64,000 nucleotides of DNA from Amaurobius ferox (Eukaryota > Arthropoda > Arachnida > Araneae > Amaurobiidae). Below the pieces are notes generated by a model. The model was given only the letters and a program-made list of their open reading frames with translations, was not told the origin of the DNA and did no database searches. Positions 43,440-51,215 of the stretch are shown in pieces (within the stretch, counting starts at the first letter, position 1; every line of letters begins with the position of its first letter). Position numbers and translations under genes: made by a program. The stretch is from positions 100,050,568-100,114,567 of the forward strand of contig OX578152.1 of the NCBI GenBank assembly GCA_951213105.1, given 5' to 3'.

Positions 43440-43766
43440 ATGAAGATGAAATTAATCTATGATTCAGAAGAAGAAGAACATTTTTATGTTATCGATTACG
43501 AAAGTTTAAAACAAAGATATAATAGTAGAGTTTGTTATTTTAATCGATTAAGAAGGAGATATAATATTTCTCAAGAAGTTGAGGATATGTTTTTAAAATT
43601 TTCAGATTTTATGTATTATGAGAAATCAATTAACTATTACTATTTTATGAAAAAGATTTGTGATATTTTTAATATTGAAAATAATATAAAAGTTCAAAAA
43701 GTTAAAAAGAAATATGAAAAAATATGGAATGATTTCTTACAAAGTATTACAAAAAATGTTTCTTAA
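43440..43766 (+). CDS. Unknown Polinton protein, 108 residues
   Basis: The start abuts the integrase stop (TATAAATGAAG). An acidic N-terminus (DSEEEEHFYV) is followed by a Tyr/Arg/Lys-rich helical body. No family recognised. The last four residues are KNVS because the frame end overlaps the AAATGTTT box preceding the next gene. Confidence 0.55.
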   Translation: MKMKLIYDSEEEEHFYVIDYESLKQRYNSRVCYFNRLRRRYNISQEVEDMFLKFSDFMYYEKSINYYYFMKKICDIFNIENNIKVQKVKKKYEKIWNDFLQSITKNVS

Positions 43767-43772
43767 TAAATG
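43749..43772 (+). promoter_or_regulatory. AAATGTTT...TAATAAATGG start box, copy 1
   Basis: An A-run leading to AAATGTTT, then CT, then TAATAAATGG, ending at the ATG of the 81-residue gene. The box overlaps the 3' end of the preceding gene. Confidence 0.6.
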
Positions 43773-44015
43773 GAGCTTACAAAAAAGTGCATACACTGTT
43801 TGACTATGAAATCGGTAAATGAGTTTTACATATATCATAGAAATGAAAAAATTTATTTCCAAAGTCATTGTAAATGTTGTGATTCCATAATCAAATATAA
43901 AAAATTTAAATGTGAATGTGGTATGCAATATACCTATACACACAAAAAGAGGCATTTAAAAAGTATTTATCACAGTAAGCATCTTGGAAAAAGTATTGTA
44001 AAAAATGTTTCCTAA
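43770..44015 (+). CDS. Small zinc-finger protein
   Basis: 81 residues with CIHC (7-10) and CKCC pairs followed by CECGMQYTYTHKKRHLKSIY and a second His (YHSKH). This pattern gives one treble-clef-like CxxC/CxxC unit and one C2H2-like finger. Such small zinc proteins are common next to the polymerase in Polintons and probably bind nucleic acid. Like its upstream neighbour it ends KNVS, again due to the shared DNA box. Confidence 0.55.
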   Translation: MELTKKCIHCLTMKSVNEFYIYHRNEKIYFQSHCKCCDSIIKYKKFKCECGMQYTYTHKKRHLKSIYHSKHLGKSIVKNVS

Positions 44016-44021
44016 TAAATG
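43998..44021 (+). promoter_or_regulatory. AAATGTTT...TAATAAATGG start box, copy 2
   Basis: Nearly identical to copy 1, including the GAGCT after the ATG. It leads the gene at 44019. Confidence 0.6.
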
Positions 44022-44912
44022 GAGCTCAACTTAAAGTCAAAGACTATTAATGAACTTAGAAAAGTAGTAAAATTATTGAATATTAAACAACCTAAAGGTT
44101 GTAAGAAGGTTGATTTAATTAAATTATTAACTAGATATATCAGAAAAACAGGTGAATATAAACCTGTTTTAGTAGATTTATTAAATTTAGATTTGTCAGC
44201 ATACTTGGAAAAAAAGAAAAAAATATTTATTAATAAACCTAAAAAACGTAAAAAAATTAAAAAGATTTTTGATTCTTTTAATTTAAGATTTGATAAAAAT
44301 GATTTTAAATCTGTCTTTCCTGAAGAAAATGTATTTACAGTAGAAGAAAATCTTGAAAAGTTATTTACAGAAGATAGAAAATGTCGTATATGTGGTAAAT
44401 ATTATGAAGATGAAGAAGAACATATAAAGAAAGACTTAATGATTAAAAGATCAAAACAAAAAAGAAAATGTATTATTTGCGGTATATATTATAAACATTT
44501 AGAAAATCACATATCAAGTCGAAAACATAAAAAAGCAATAGATGAAGGTAATGTAGAAATTAAGGAATATGAAACTGCTTATAAATCTAGATTAAGATCA
44601 TACAGAATTAATAATTATAATAATATTAAAATCCCTCTAGAATTTTTAGAAGAGAAAAGAAAGGTTGTAATAGAAAAAATAAAGCATATTATGAAAGAAT
44701 TTAATGGAATAAAGGTAAATTTTAAATTGTTTTGTTTGTATAAATTGAATGAAGAAATTCAAGAATTTACATTCAAAACTGAGAATCAAATTATATTAAA
44801 ATCTAATGATTTACATACTTTTTATGATTATGTTATTGGCAACTTAATAAATGAATCTGATGATTTTATATCAAAAGGATCTGGTTGGAGTCTTGAAGAA
44901 ATTAAATTTTAG
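44019..44912 (+). CDS. SAP/zinc-finger region, N-terminal part of the PolB gene
   Basis: 297 codons. The N-terminus (TINELRKVVKLLNIKQPKGCKKVDLIKLL) resembles a SAP DNA-binding helix pair. Residues about 125-170 hold two zinc-finger-like units (CRICGKYYEDEEEH and CIICGIYYKHLENHISSRKH). In related Polintons this segment is continuous with the polymerase and includes the terminal-protein region used for priming. Here a one-base shift in the T-run at 44907-44910 separates it from the polymerase frame, which opens at 44906. The last residues before the stop (GSGWSLEEIKF) are the normal lead-in to the PolB domain. Confidence 0.65.
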   Translation: MELNLKSKTINELRKVVKLLNIKQPKGCKKVDLIKLLTRYIRKTGEYKPVLVDLLNLDLSAYLEKKKKIFINKPKKRKKIKKIFDSFNLRFDKNDFKSVFPEENVFTVEENLEKLFTEDRKCRICGKYYEDEEEHIKKDLMIKRSKQKRKCIICGIYYKHLENHISSRKHKKAIDEGNVEIKEYETAYKSRLRSYRINNYNNIKIPLEFLEEKRKVVIEKIKHIMKEFNGIKVNFKLFCLYKLNEEIQEFTFKTENQIILKSNDLHTFYDYVIGNLINESDDFISKGSGWSLEEIKF

Positions 44913-47900
44913 AATTGAGAATAAATAAGTATCAACCCTTGAGAGGATCAAGTTATATTGATTTACCTGAAAAAATTAAATCTAAACAAGCCATAATAAA
45001 TGTAAAAAATAAAGATAATAAATGTTTTATGTGGTCAATATTATCAGCAATTCATCCTGTAAAAAATGATCCTCAAAGAGTGTCAAAATATGAACAATAT
45101 AAAGATGAATTAAATTTCAAAGGTATTGATTTTCCTGTTTCATTAGACAATATTAAGAAATTTGAAAAACTAAATAATATATCTGTAAATGTTTATAGTT
45201 ATGATGGTTCAATTTATCCACTTAGAATAACTAACAATAAATTAGAAAAACATGTAAACTTGTTTTATATGAAAGATCATTATTGTTGGATTAAAAATAT
45301 GAATAGTTTGATCAGATCACAAATTACTAATCATCGTATATTTTTATGTGATAGATGTTTAAATTATTTTTATTCTGAGGAAAGATTAAAGATACATGTG
45401 GAATACTGTAAAGATGCTGTCACAATTAATATGCCTAAAAAAGATGAAGTTATTCAATTTAAAAATCATGAAAGAAAAATGAGAGTACCATATACTATAT
45501 ATGCTGATTTTGAATCTCTCTTACCTAAAATTGATACATGTGAGCAAGATCAAACTAAATCATATACTGTGAAATATCAAAAACATGTAGCAGATGCATT
45601 TTGTTATTATATCAAATATGAAAAGGAATACTATAAACCTCCTGTTGTTTATAGAGGACCAGATACAATCAAAAAGTTTGTATCTATGTTAAAAGAGGAT
45701 ACTCTTAAAATTGAAAAAATTATAGAAGACAAAACTAAAAAATATGAAAATATCAAATCAATGATAGAGTTCGATGAAAATCATTATAAAAGAACTAATA
45801 TTTGTCATATATGTGAAAATCAAATCTTAAATGATGATAAAGTAATTGATCATTGTCATATAACTGGAAAATATAGAGGTCCAGCTCATAATATTTGTAA
45901 TTTAAATTATCAAATTCCAAAATTTATTCCAGTAAAAATTCATAATTTAACAGGTTATGATTCTCATTTGTTTATAAAAGAACTTGGATTTGATCAATCA
46001 AAAATAGATGTTATACCTAATACTGAAGAAAAATATATATCTTTCAGCAAAAAAATAGGAGGTATAAAATTGAGATTTATTGATTCATTTAAATTTATGT
46101 CTTGCAGTTTAGATAATTTATCAAAAAACTTGAGAAAGTTACCAGAAAATATTGAGTTGAATAAGTGTCCACCAAAAATACGAAAAATGAAATATATTAA
46201 ATACTTAAAATCTAAATTTAGAGAGACATCATTACATTTTCCTGATGATAAATTAGATCTCATTACAAGAAAAGGTGTATATCCTTATGATTATATGGAT
46301 TCTAGAGATAAATACAAAGAAACAGAATTACCTTCAAAAGATAAATTTTATAATAAATTGAATGAATGTAATATAACTGATGAAGAATATAAACATGCTC
46401 AACGTGTTTGGAAATAATTTAATATAAAAAATTTAGGTGAATATACAGATTTATATGTTAAAACAGATGTATTAATTTTAACAGATGTATTTGAAAATTT
46501 TAGAGATGTTTGTTTAAAAACTTATAAATTAGATCCAGATTGGTATTTTACAGCTCCTGGTTTATCTTGGGATGCAATGTTAAAAATAACAAATGTTAAA
46601 TTAGATTTATTAAATGATTATGATATGATTCTCATGATAGAAAAAGGTTTAAGAGGAGGTGTTTCACAATGTTGTAATAGATATGGAAAAGCTAATAATA
46701 AATATATGAAAAATTATGATAACAGTAAAGAATCTAATTATTTAATGTATTTAGATGCTAATAATTTATATGGATGGGCTATGAGTCAATATTTACCATA
46801 TGGAGAATTTAAATGGTGTAATGAAATAAATTATGTTAAACGTGAATTATATAACAATAAAATAAAAGATGATTCAGACATTGGATATATATTTGAAATT
46901 AGTTTAAGATATCCAAAAGAGTTACATGATTATCATTCAGATTTACCATTATGTCCTGAAAATAGAATTCCTGAAAATTCGAAACAAGGTAAGTTATTAA
47001 CAACTTTACACGATAAAGAGAAATATGTAGTTCATTATAGAAGTTTAAAACAATATTTGAAAATGGGTTTAAAGGCTGTAAGAGTACATAGAGTATTGCA
47101 ATTTAAACAATCAAATTGGTTAAAAAAATATATAGATTTAAACACTGAAATGAGAAAGATAGCTGCTAATGATTTTGAGAAAGATTTTTATAAATTAATG
47201 AATAATTCTATATTTGGAAAAACTATGGAATCTATAAGAAAACAAATCGATGTAAGATTATGTTGTAATTATGATCAAGTTAAAAAATTAATTGCTAAAC
47301 CTAATTTCAAATGTAGAACTATTTTTGATGAAAATTTGGTAGCTGTTCACATGAAAAAAACAAAACTATATTTTAATAAACCGATTTATGTTGGAATGAG
47401 TATATTAGATTTATCTAAACATTTAATGTATGATTTTCATTATAATGTTATGAAACCGAGATATAAAGATAATATTAAGTTATTATATATGGATACAGAT
47501 AGTTTTATATATGATATTAAAACAGATGACTTTTATGAAGATATGAAGTCTATGATTGATTATTTCGATACATCTGATTATCAAGTAAATAATCTGTATA
47601 ATATGCCTAGATGTAATAAAAAAGTATTAGGTAAAATGAAAGATGAAAATAACGGTGTGATTATGGAAGAATTTGTAGGTTTAAGAAGTAAAATGTATTC
47701 AATAAGATTAGAAAAACAGAGTGTTGAAGAATATAATAATAAAAATGAAGACCATAAAAATGTTGAGATTAAGAGGTCTAAAGGTACTAAGACTAGTACC
47801 GTTAAAAACAGAATATCATTTGAGGATTATAAAGACTGTTTATTAAATAAAAAAGATCAATATAGAACACAGAATTTAATTAGAAGTAAGAAACATGAAT

Positions 47901-48016
47901 TGTATTCAATTCAAGTGAACAAGATAGCTTTATCAGCAAAAGATGATAAAAGATTTATATTAGAAGATGGTATGAATACTAGAGCTTTAGGACACTATAA
48001 AAATGTTTCTATATAA
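44906..48016 (+). pseudogene. POLB: Protein-primed DNA polymerase B, one nonsense codon
   Basis: The frame is open from 44906 to 48016 except for a TAA at 46415-46417; no ATG opens it. In order: a Cys/His region (CFMWSILSAIH ... HYCWIK), a zinc finger near 45340, exonuclease motif I (YADFESLL, 45500), an HNH/endonuclease-VII-like insert (CHICEN ... DHCHITGKYRGPAHNICNLN, about 45800-45910) and exonuclease motif II (GYDSHLF, 45952). After the stop come polymerase motif A (LDANNLYGWAMS, 46750), motif B (KLMNNSIFGK, 47190) and motif C (MDTDSF, 47490). The enzyme copies the linear genome by protein priming. The break removes the catalytic motifs unless the codon is read through or is an assembly error. 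It ends KNVSI over a start box. Confidence 0.85.
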
Positions 48017-48019
48017 ATG
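47996..48019 (+). promoter_or_regulatory. AAATGTTT...TATAAATGG start box, copy 3
   Basis: AAAAATGTTTCTATATAAATGG overlaps the PolB end and leads the 77-residue gene. Confidence 0.5.
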
Positions 48020-48250
48020 GATGAGTGCTTAGGTGATATTCGAGCTTTAAATTTTACAAATTCTGAAGAAATTTACTATATGACTTATCTTTGTAATGTA
48101 TTGTATGATATAAAATATGATAAAAAACTATTATCAGAAAGTTTTCAAAGATTGACTGAATTAATTGAAAAAGAAGAAAATGAAGATATTAAATTGAAAG
48201 GATTAGGAGTTTTATATGTTATTTCAAAGAATTTATTCTATTGGTCATGA
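48017..48250 (+). CDS. Unknown helical Polinton protein, 77 residues
   Basis: Intact frame starting TATAAATGG directly after the PolB stop. Mostly predicted helical (EEIYYMTYLCNVLYDIKYDKK, RLTELIEKEENEDIK). No family recognised. A partner or accessory factor of the polymerase is possible from position only. Confidence 0.5.
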   Translation: MDECLGDIRALNFTNSEEIYYMTYLCNVLYDIKYDKKLLSESFQRLTELIEKEENEDIKLKGLGVLYVISKNLFYWS

Positions 48251-48255
48251 ATTTA

Positions 48256-48283
48256 TAAAAAAATGTTTATTAATAAATAGATG
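48256..48283 (+). promoter_or_regulatory. AAATGTTT...TAATAAATAG start box, copy 4 (non-coding)
   Basis: Same box, outside any coding frame, with TAG in place of the ATGG. The ATG used is at 48281. Confidence 0.5.
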
Positions 48284-48454
48284 TTTGAATTAAATGATTT
48301 ATATCCTACGAGACCTAAAATGTTTGAATTAAATGATTTATATCCTAGGATATATTTTGATATAACTAAATATTGTTGTGATACAGTAACCTTAAAGTTA
48401 GTTGAATCAATAAAATATAAAGGTATATATATATTTAAGTATGAGCAAGCTTAA
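48281..48454 (+). CDS. Decayed duplicate of the last Polinton gene
   Basis: 57 codons reading MFELNDLYPTRPK then MFELNDLYPRIYFDITKYCCDTVTLKL. The NDLYP unit is tandemly repeated (39-bp repeat). The following part parallels NDLYPGEYDLISLKKIKTKYGDTVIAKL of the gene at 48580, so this is a shortened, diverged paralogue. Probably non-functional. Confidence 0.5.
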   Translation: MFELNDLYPTRPKMFELNDLYPRIYFDITKYCCDTVTLKLVESIKYKGIYIFKYEQA

Positions 48455-48528
48455 TCAATATATGATTTTTTTTTTTAATATATTAGAGTGTTTATAATAA
48501 CTATATTTATTAATATCTCTATAATTCA

Positions 48529-48550
48529 GGGGGGGATGACTATCCCCCCC
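48529..48550. terminator. Perfect G7/C7 hairpin
   Basis: Seven G plus AT pair exactly with AT plus seven C around the loop GACT, giving a nine-pair stem with a further A/T pair outside. It lies between the duplicate and the last gene, in an otherwise AT-rich element. A transcript-end or DNA-structure role is possible; the type label is tentative. Confidence 0.4.
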
Positions 48551-48558
48551 TATATTTA

Positions 48559-48582
48559 TAAAAAAATGTTTACTAATAAATG
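48559..48582 (+). promoter_or_regulatory. AAATGTTT...TAATAAATGG start box, copy 5 (non-coding)
   Basis: The box matches copies 1 and 2 almost exactly, although no gene ends here. This is the clearest sign that it is selected as DNA and not as protein. Confidence 0.6.
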
Positions 48583-48867
48583 GAAGAGTTCAATAGACTG
48601 AGAGGTTATCCCAAGACGCTTAAATTAAATGATTTATATCCTGGGGAATATGATCTGATATCATTGAAAAAAATTAAAACCAAATATGGAGATACAGTAA
48701 TCGCTAAGTTAAATGTGGAAGTTGTCGAAAAGAATTATTACCTAGCGAATAAACACGGTATACTTTCTGATAAATCTATAAATGAAATCAATAAAGGTAG
48801 ATTTTTATTTAAGTATTCAGGTATGATTAATGATAAATACGAATACGAATTGCATGATAATTATTAA
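48580..48867 (+). CDS. OB-fold-like small protein
   Basis: 95 residues. The segment DLYPGEYDLISLKKIKTKYGDTVIAKL, an opening strand-rich stretch with a KTKYG turn, resembles the beginning of small OB-fold, single-strand-DNA-binding-like proteins seen in Polintons. The rest (GRFLFKYSGMINDKYEYEL) could supply the closing strands. It is the last rightward gene. The function as a replication accessory protein is inference. Confidence 0.5.
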   Translation: MEEFNRLRGYPKTLKLNDLYPGEYDLISLKKIKTKYGDTVIAKLNVEVVEKNYYLANKHGILSDKSINEINKGRFLFKYSGMINDKYEYELHDNY

Positions 48868-48929
48868 TATCATAGCTGGTTTGAGATTATGAAGAACTTT
48901 ACATACCTTTTCATATAAAATTAATCCAT

Positions 48930-49212
48930 TGTAAGATCATTTAAATCTTCCTTCATTTTAATTACATTAGCTTGATTTATAGTTTTTTCTAATTTCGATT
49001 TTCTACAGTTATAATCATCAATAGTTTCTTCAATAGATCATTACTTATTTTTTTTAATCTCTTCGTTTTTCATATGATTTACGTAATTTATCTTTTTCAT
49101 TTAATTAATCTCTTTCTGTTTGGGCTAGTGAACCGACTGTATTTTTTTCTATAGATTTAAAAAAAGAATTGAATCGTGCATTGATTTTTTCATCATCTGT
49201 TTCGGATTCCAT
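48930..49212 (-). pseudogene. Degraded charged helical gene
   Basis: From the ATG at 49212 a 35-codon frame reads MESETDDEKINARFNSFFKS...AQTERD and stops at 49105. After the stop the same and neighbouring frames continue as Lys/Glu-rich helical sequence (LNEKDKLRKSYEKRRD) with repeated stops to about 48930. It looks like the remains of a coiled-coil gene transcribed away from the right end. Confidence 0.45.
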
Positions 49213-49310
49213 TCTGTTTGAAAGGAAAGTTTATCACACAGTGAACCCTTTATATAAACTACTCTTATCAGTCAGAAAGATGACGGGAAGTGGTATTTGT
49301 TTTATAAAGC

Positions 49311-49389
49311 GAGGTCAATAAAAATTATTTTCCAGCCGTGTTGAAAAAATTCCTGCGAGCTGAGGATGTTTTAGATAATAATTGACCTC
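49311..49389 (-). repeat. Structured subterminal inverted element, right copy
   Basis: The end arms GAGGTCAAT and ATTGACCTC are perfect inverse complements around 61 nt. Inside are TTATTTTCCAGCCGTGTTGA and TTCCTGCGAGCTGAGG, which match the left copy at 36349-36429 in inverse orientation. Retention of arms and core while the surroundings diverge suggests constraint. Confidence 0.65.
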
Positions 49390-49564
49390 AGATAGCACAC
49401 AGTCGCTAATGGATGAATGATATTTAAGAGTTTAATCACTTTTTTATTCTTTATCTAAGACGGATATTTTGTTTAGCGCGAAGGAGAGATTTTCTCCTTG
49501 ATAGGACAAAGTGCGAGCACATATCTGTCAACGCGCGGCGCAACAAATTATATTTGACATTTCC

Positions 49565-50044
49565 TTTCACGCATTTTTATTTAATTTCATCCTTTTATCT
49601 ATGGGGGGACTAATGGTCCCCTCATAAATATCAAGGTAGCTCCAAAATGGGGCTCCCTTGATCATTTATCTAAACTAAATGTAAAAAAGGCCTGCTATAA
49701 AATCATGTTTTTTAATATTAACCTTTTTTTTTTATATATAAAAAAGATAAAATTAAGTATTAAAAATATGAGGATTTTTTGACGCCATTTAAAATGGCAT
49801 TATATATTTTTTTAATATTATTCAAATTTATAGTATATCTCTTTTTTCACGCATTTATCTAAAAAAAAAGTTAAAATTTGGTCTAAATGTAAAAAAGGTC
49901 TTATTTTGATATAAAATCATGTTTTTAATATTATAATGGATCGATACCTTTTTTTTATATATAAAAAGATAAAAATAAGCTATAAAATATAGTTTTTTAG
50001 TGTATATAGTACATGTGCGCTCATACGTACATATATATACTACT
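49565..50044 (-). repeat. Polinton right terminal inverted repeat
   Basis: 480 bp, reverse complement of 35567-36048, ending ...GTACATATATATACTACT. Differences from the left copy are a handful of substitutions (for example TCCTCATATT against TCCTTATATT) and A-run lengths. Confidence 0.95.
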
Positions 50045-50050
50045 ATCTAT
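50045..50050 (+). repeat. Polinton target-site duplication, right copy
   Basis: ATCTAT, identical to 35561-35566. The Tc1 transposase frame resumes within it. Confidence 0.92.
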
Positions 50051-50578
50051 GTTCGTGAGAAGGAGCCAAGGAGAACCTCTCAATCAGCACCACATCAATC
50101 AAGCACCCAAGCATCCGCCCAAAAAGATGTTTTGGGGTTGTTTCAGCGTTTTGGGGGCAGAATCTCTTGTTCCCGTAGAGGGAATGATGAACAGTGCCAG
50201 TTACGAAGTCATATTGACCCGAAAAGTGCTCCCAACCATGGCTAAACTGTGGCCGAACGGAGATTGCGTTTTCCAACAAGACAGCGCGCCATGTCACACT
50301 TCGAAGCGAATCAAAAATTTCTGCTCAAAAAAAATATTACCGTACTGGATTGGCCCGGGAATTCCCCAGACTTGAATCCCATAGAAAATTTGTGGGCTAT
50401 TGTCAAAAAACGGCTTCACAAATTTGACTGTACGACGATGGACAAGCTAATTTCAGCCGTTATTGACATATGGTTCAGAGACGTTGAAATTAAAACTACA
50501 TGTGCTAGTCTAGTACATTCCATGCCGAAACGTGTCTGTGATGTTATAAAGTCTCGGGGAGGTCATATCACTTATTAG
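50045..50578 (+). pseudogene. Tc1 transposase, C-terminal part
   Basis: The transposase continues from the duplication (MFVRRSQGEPLNQ, MFWGCFSVLGAES) to the second catalytic aspartate in VFQQDSAPCH. A frame change occurs in an A-run near 50330, after which another frame carries the catalytic glutamate in NSPDLNPIENLW and ends RGGHITY at 50578. The element was therefore already close to, or became, non-functional apart from the Polinton insertion. Confidence 0.85.
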
Positions 50579-50662
50579 TTTTAAATGTATCCATAGAAAA
50601 CTTGAATAAAACTGAATTTTATAAAAAAAAACTGCATTTCTCAATTAATTGCCACAATACTG

Positions 50663-50803
50663 TACTTGCTTTTTATTTTTATACCACTGCATGTTTCCGA
50701 TAACTTTCTAGGAGAAACTCCTGTGCATACCAGTTCTGCCATGATGTTTTTAAAAAAGAGGTATAATAGGTCATTTTTAGGCATGTGCATATAAAGTAAC
50801 AAT
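50663..50803. other. Spacer between Tc1 end and LTR element
   Basis: Plain genomic sequence; it ends in ACAAT (50799-50803), the left copy of the LTR-element duplication. Confidence 0.6.
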
Positions 50804-51196
50804 TGTAACGAACTCGGCTCTCAGTTCCAATTGCTGATCGCCTTGAGTCCGTTCGGTGGTTCGTTTCTATACTAAGCAAAACACTTCCATAATCACACGA
50901 CACATTTATTACATCTAAATATTTACACATATCTACACATATTCGCAAATTATTCGAATCATCACAATACTCGGGACTCCGCGAGTCCGATCGTCCGTTC
51001 AGTTCAGCATCTCCGAAGCAAGTCTTTTTTTCTTCCAACCGCCTTCGCCCTCCCCTCCAATATCTGGCCCTTGACCCCCCGCAGTCCGCAGTATCAAATT
51101 GCGTGGCCAGCTGCAAAACTCTGGAAGACATAAGATGGCGGGCCGAGAAAAACCTTTCCCAGTCTTCTTGGCATGGACAGAGAGGGGTTCGTAACA
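50804..51196 (-). repeat. LTR (3' LTR of the minus-strand element)
   Basis: TGTAACGAACTCGG ... GGTTCGTAACA on this strand. It differs from the other LTR by only a few bases (AACTCGG/AGCTCGG, GAGTCCG/GAGCCCG, one extra C in a C-run). Confidence 0.92.
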
Positions 51197-51215
51197 CCTT
51201 CCCCCCACTTTTCAG
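51197..51215 (-). promoter_or_regulatory. Polypurine tract
   Basis: On the minus strand AAAAGTGGGGGGAAGG directly precedes the LTR, the normal place for the plus-strand DNA primer of an LTR element. Confidence 0.7.

Larger units (their letters stand above)
48868..49564. other. Polinton right subterminal region
   Basis: Mostly non-coding. It contains a degraded minus-strand gene (49105-49212), the right structured inverted element (49311-49389) and a further stretch to the TIR. I see no other intact frame. Confidence 0.6.
35567..50044. mobile_element. Polinton/Maverick (polintovirus), nearly complete
   Basis: A 14,478-bp element with 480-bp terminal inverted repeats, AG...CT ends and a 6-bp target duplication. 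It carries the whole Polinton core: protein-primed family B polymerase, retrovirus-type integrase, A32-like packaging ATPase, adenain-like protease, major and minor capsid proteins. Virion genes run leftward from 40804, and replication and integration genes run rightward from 40861. Breaks are present in PolB (44906, 46415), the penton (about 38620) and the collagen-like ORF. The integrase and protease lack ATG starts. The few TIR differences and largely open genes suggest a recent insertion. No flanking sequence of a free virus is involved; it is an integrated copy. Confidence 0.95.
34854..50662 (+). mobile_element. Tc1-like transposon, host of the Polinton
   Basis: Inverted ends of 28 bp are seen: CAGTATTGTGGCAATTAATT at 34854 and its reverse complement ending ACTG at 50662, each next to TA (34852-34853, 50663-50664). 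Subtracting the Polinton and one 6-bp duplication leaves about 1325 bp, a normal Tc1 length. The interior holds one transposase gene, split at 35566/50045. Confidence 0.9.

Noticed and set aside
43737..43955. 72-codon minus-strand frame inside the Polinton
   Set aside because: Antisense to the small zinc-finger gene, which has the family cysteines and the start box.
48529..48550. G/C hairpin as a bacterial-type terminator
   Set aside because: No U-run follows and the setting is eukaryotic; kept only as a structural feature with low confidence.
35567..50044. Endogenous adenovirus or virophage instead of a Polinton
   Set aside because: The retrovirus-type integrase with chromodomain, 6-bp duplication, AG/CT ends and gene order are those of Polintons; the adenovirus-like protease is a shared ancestral feature.
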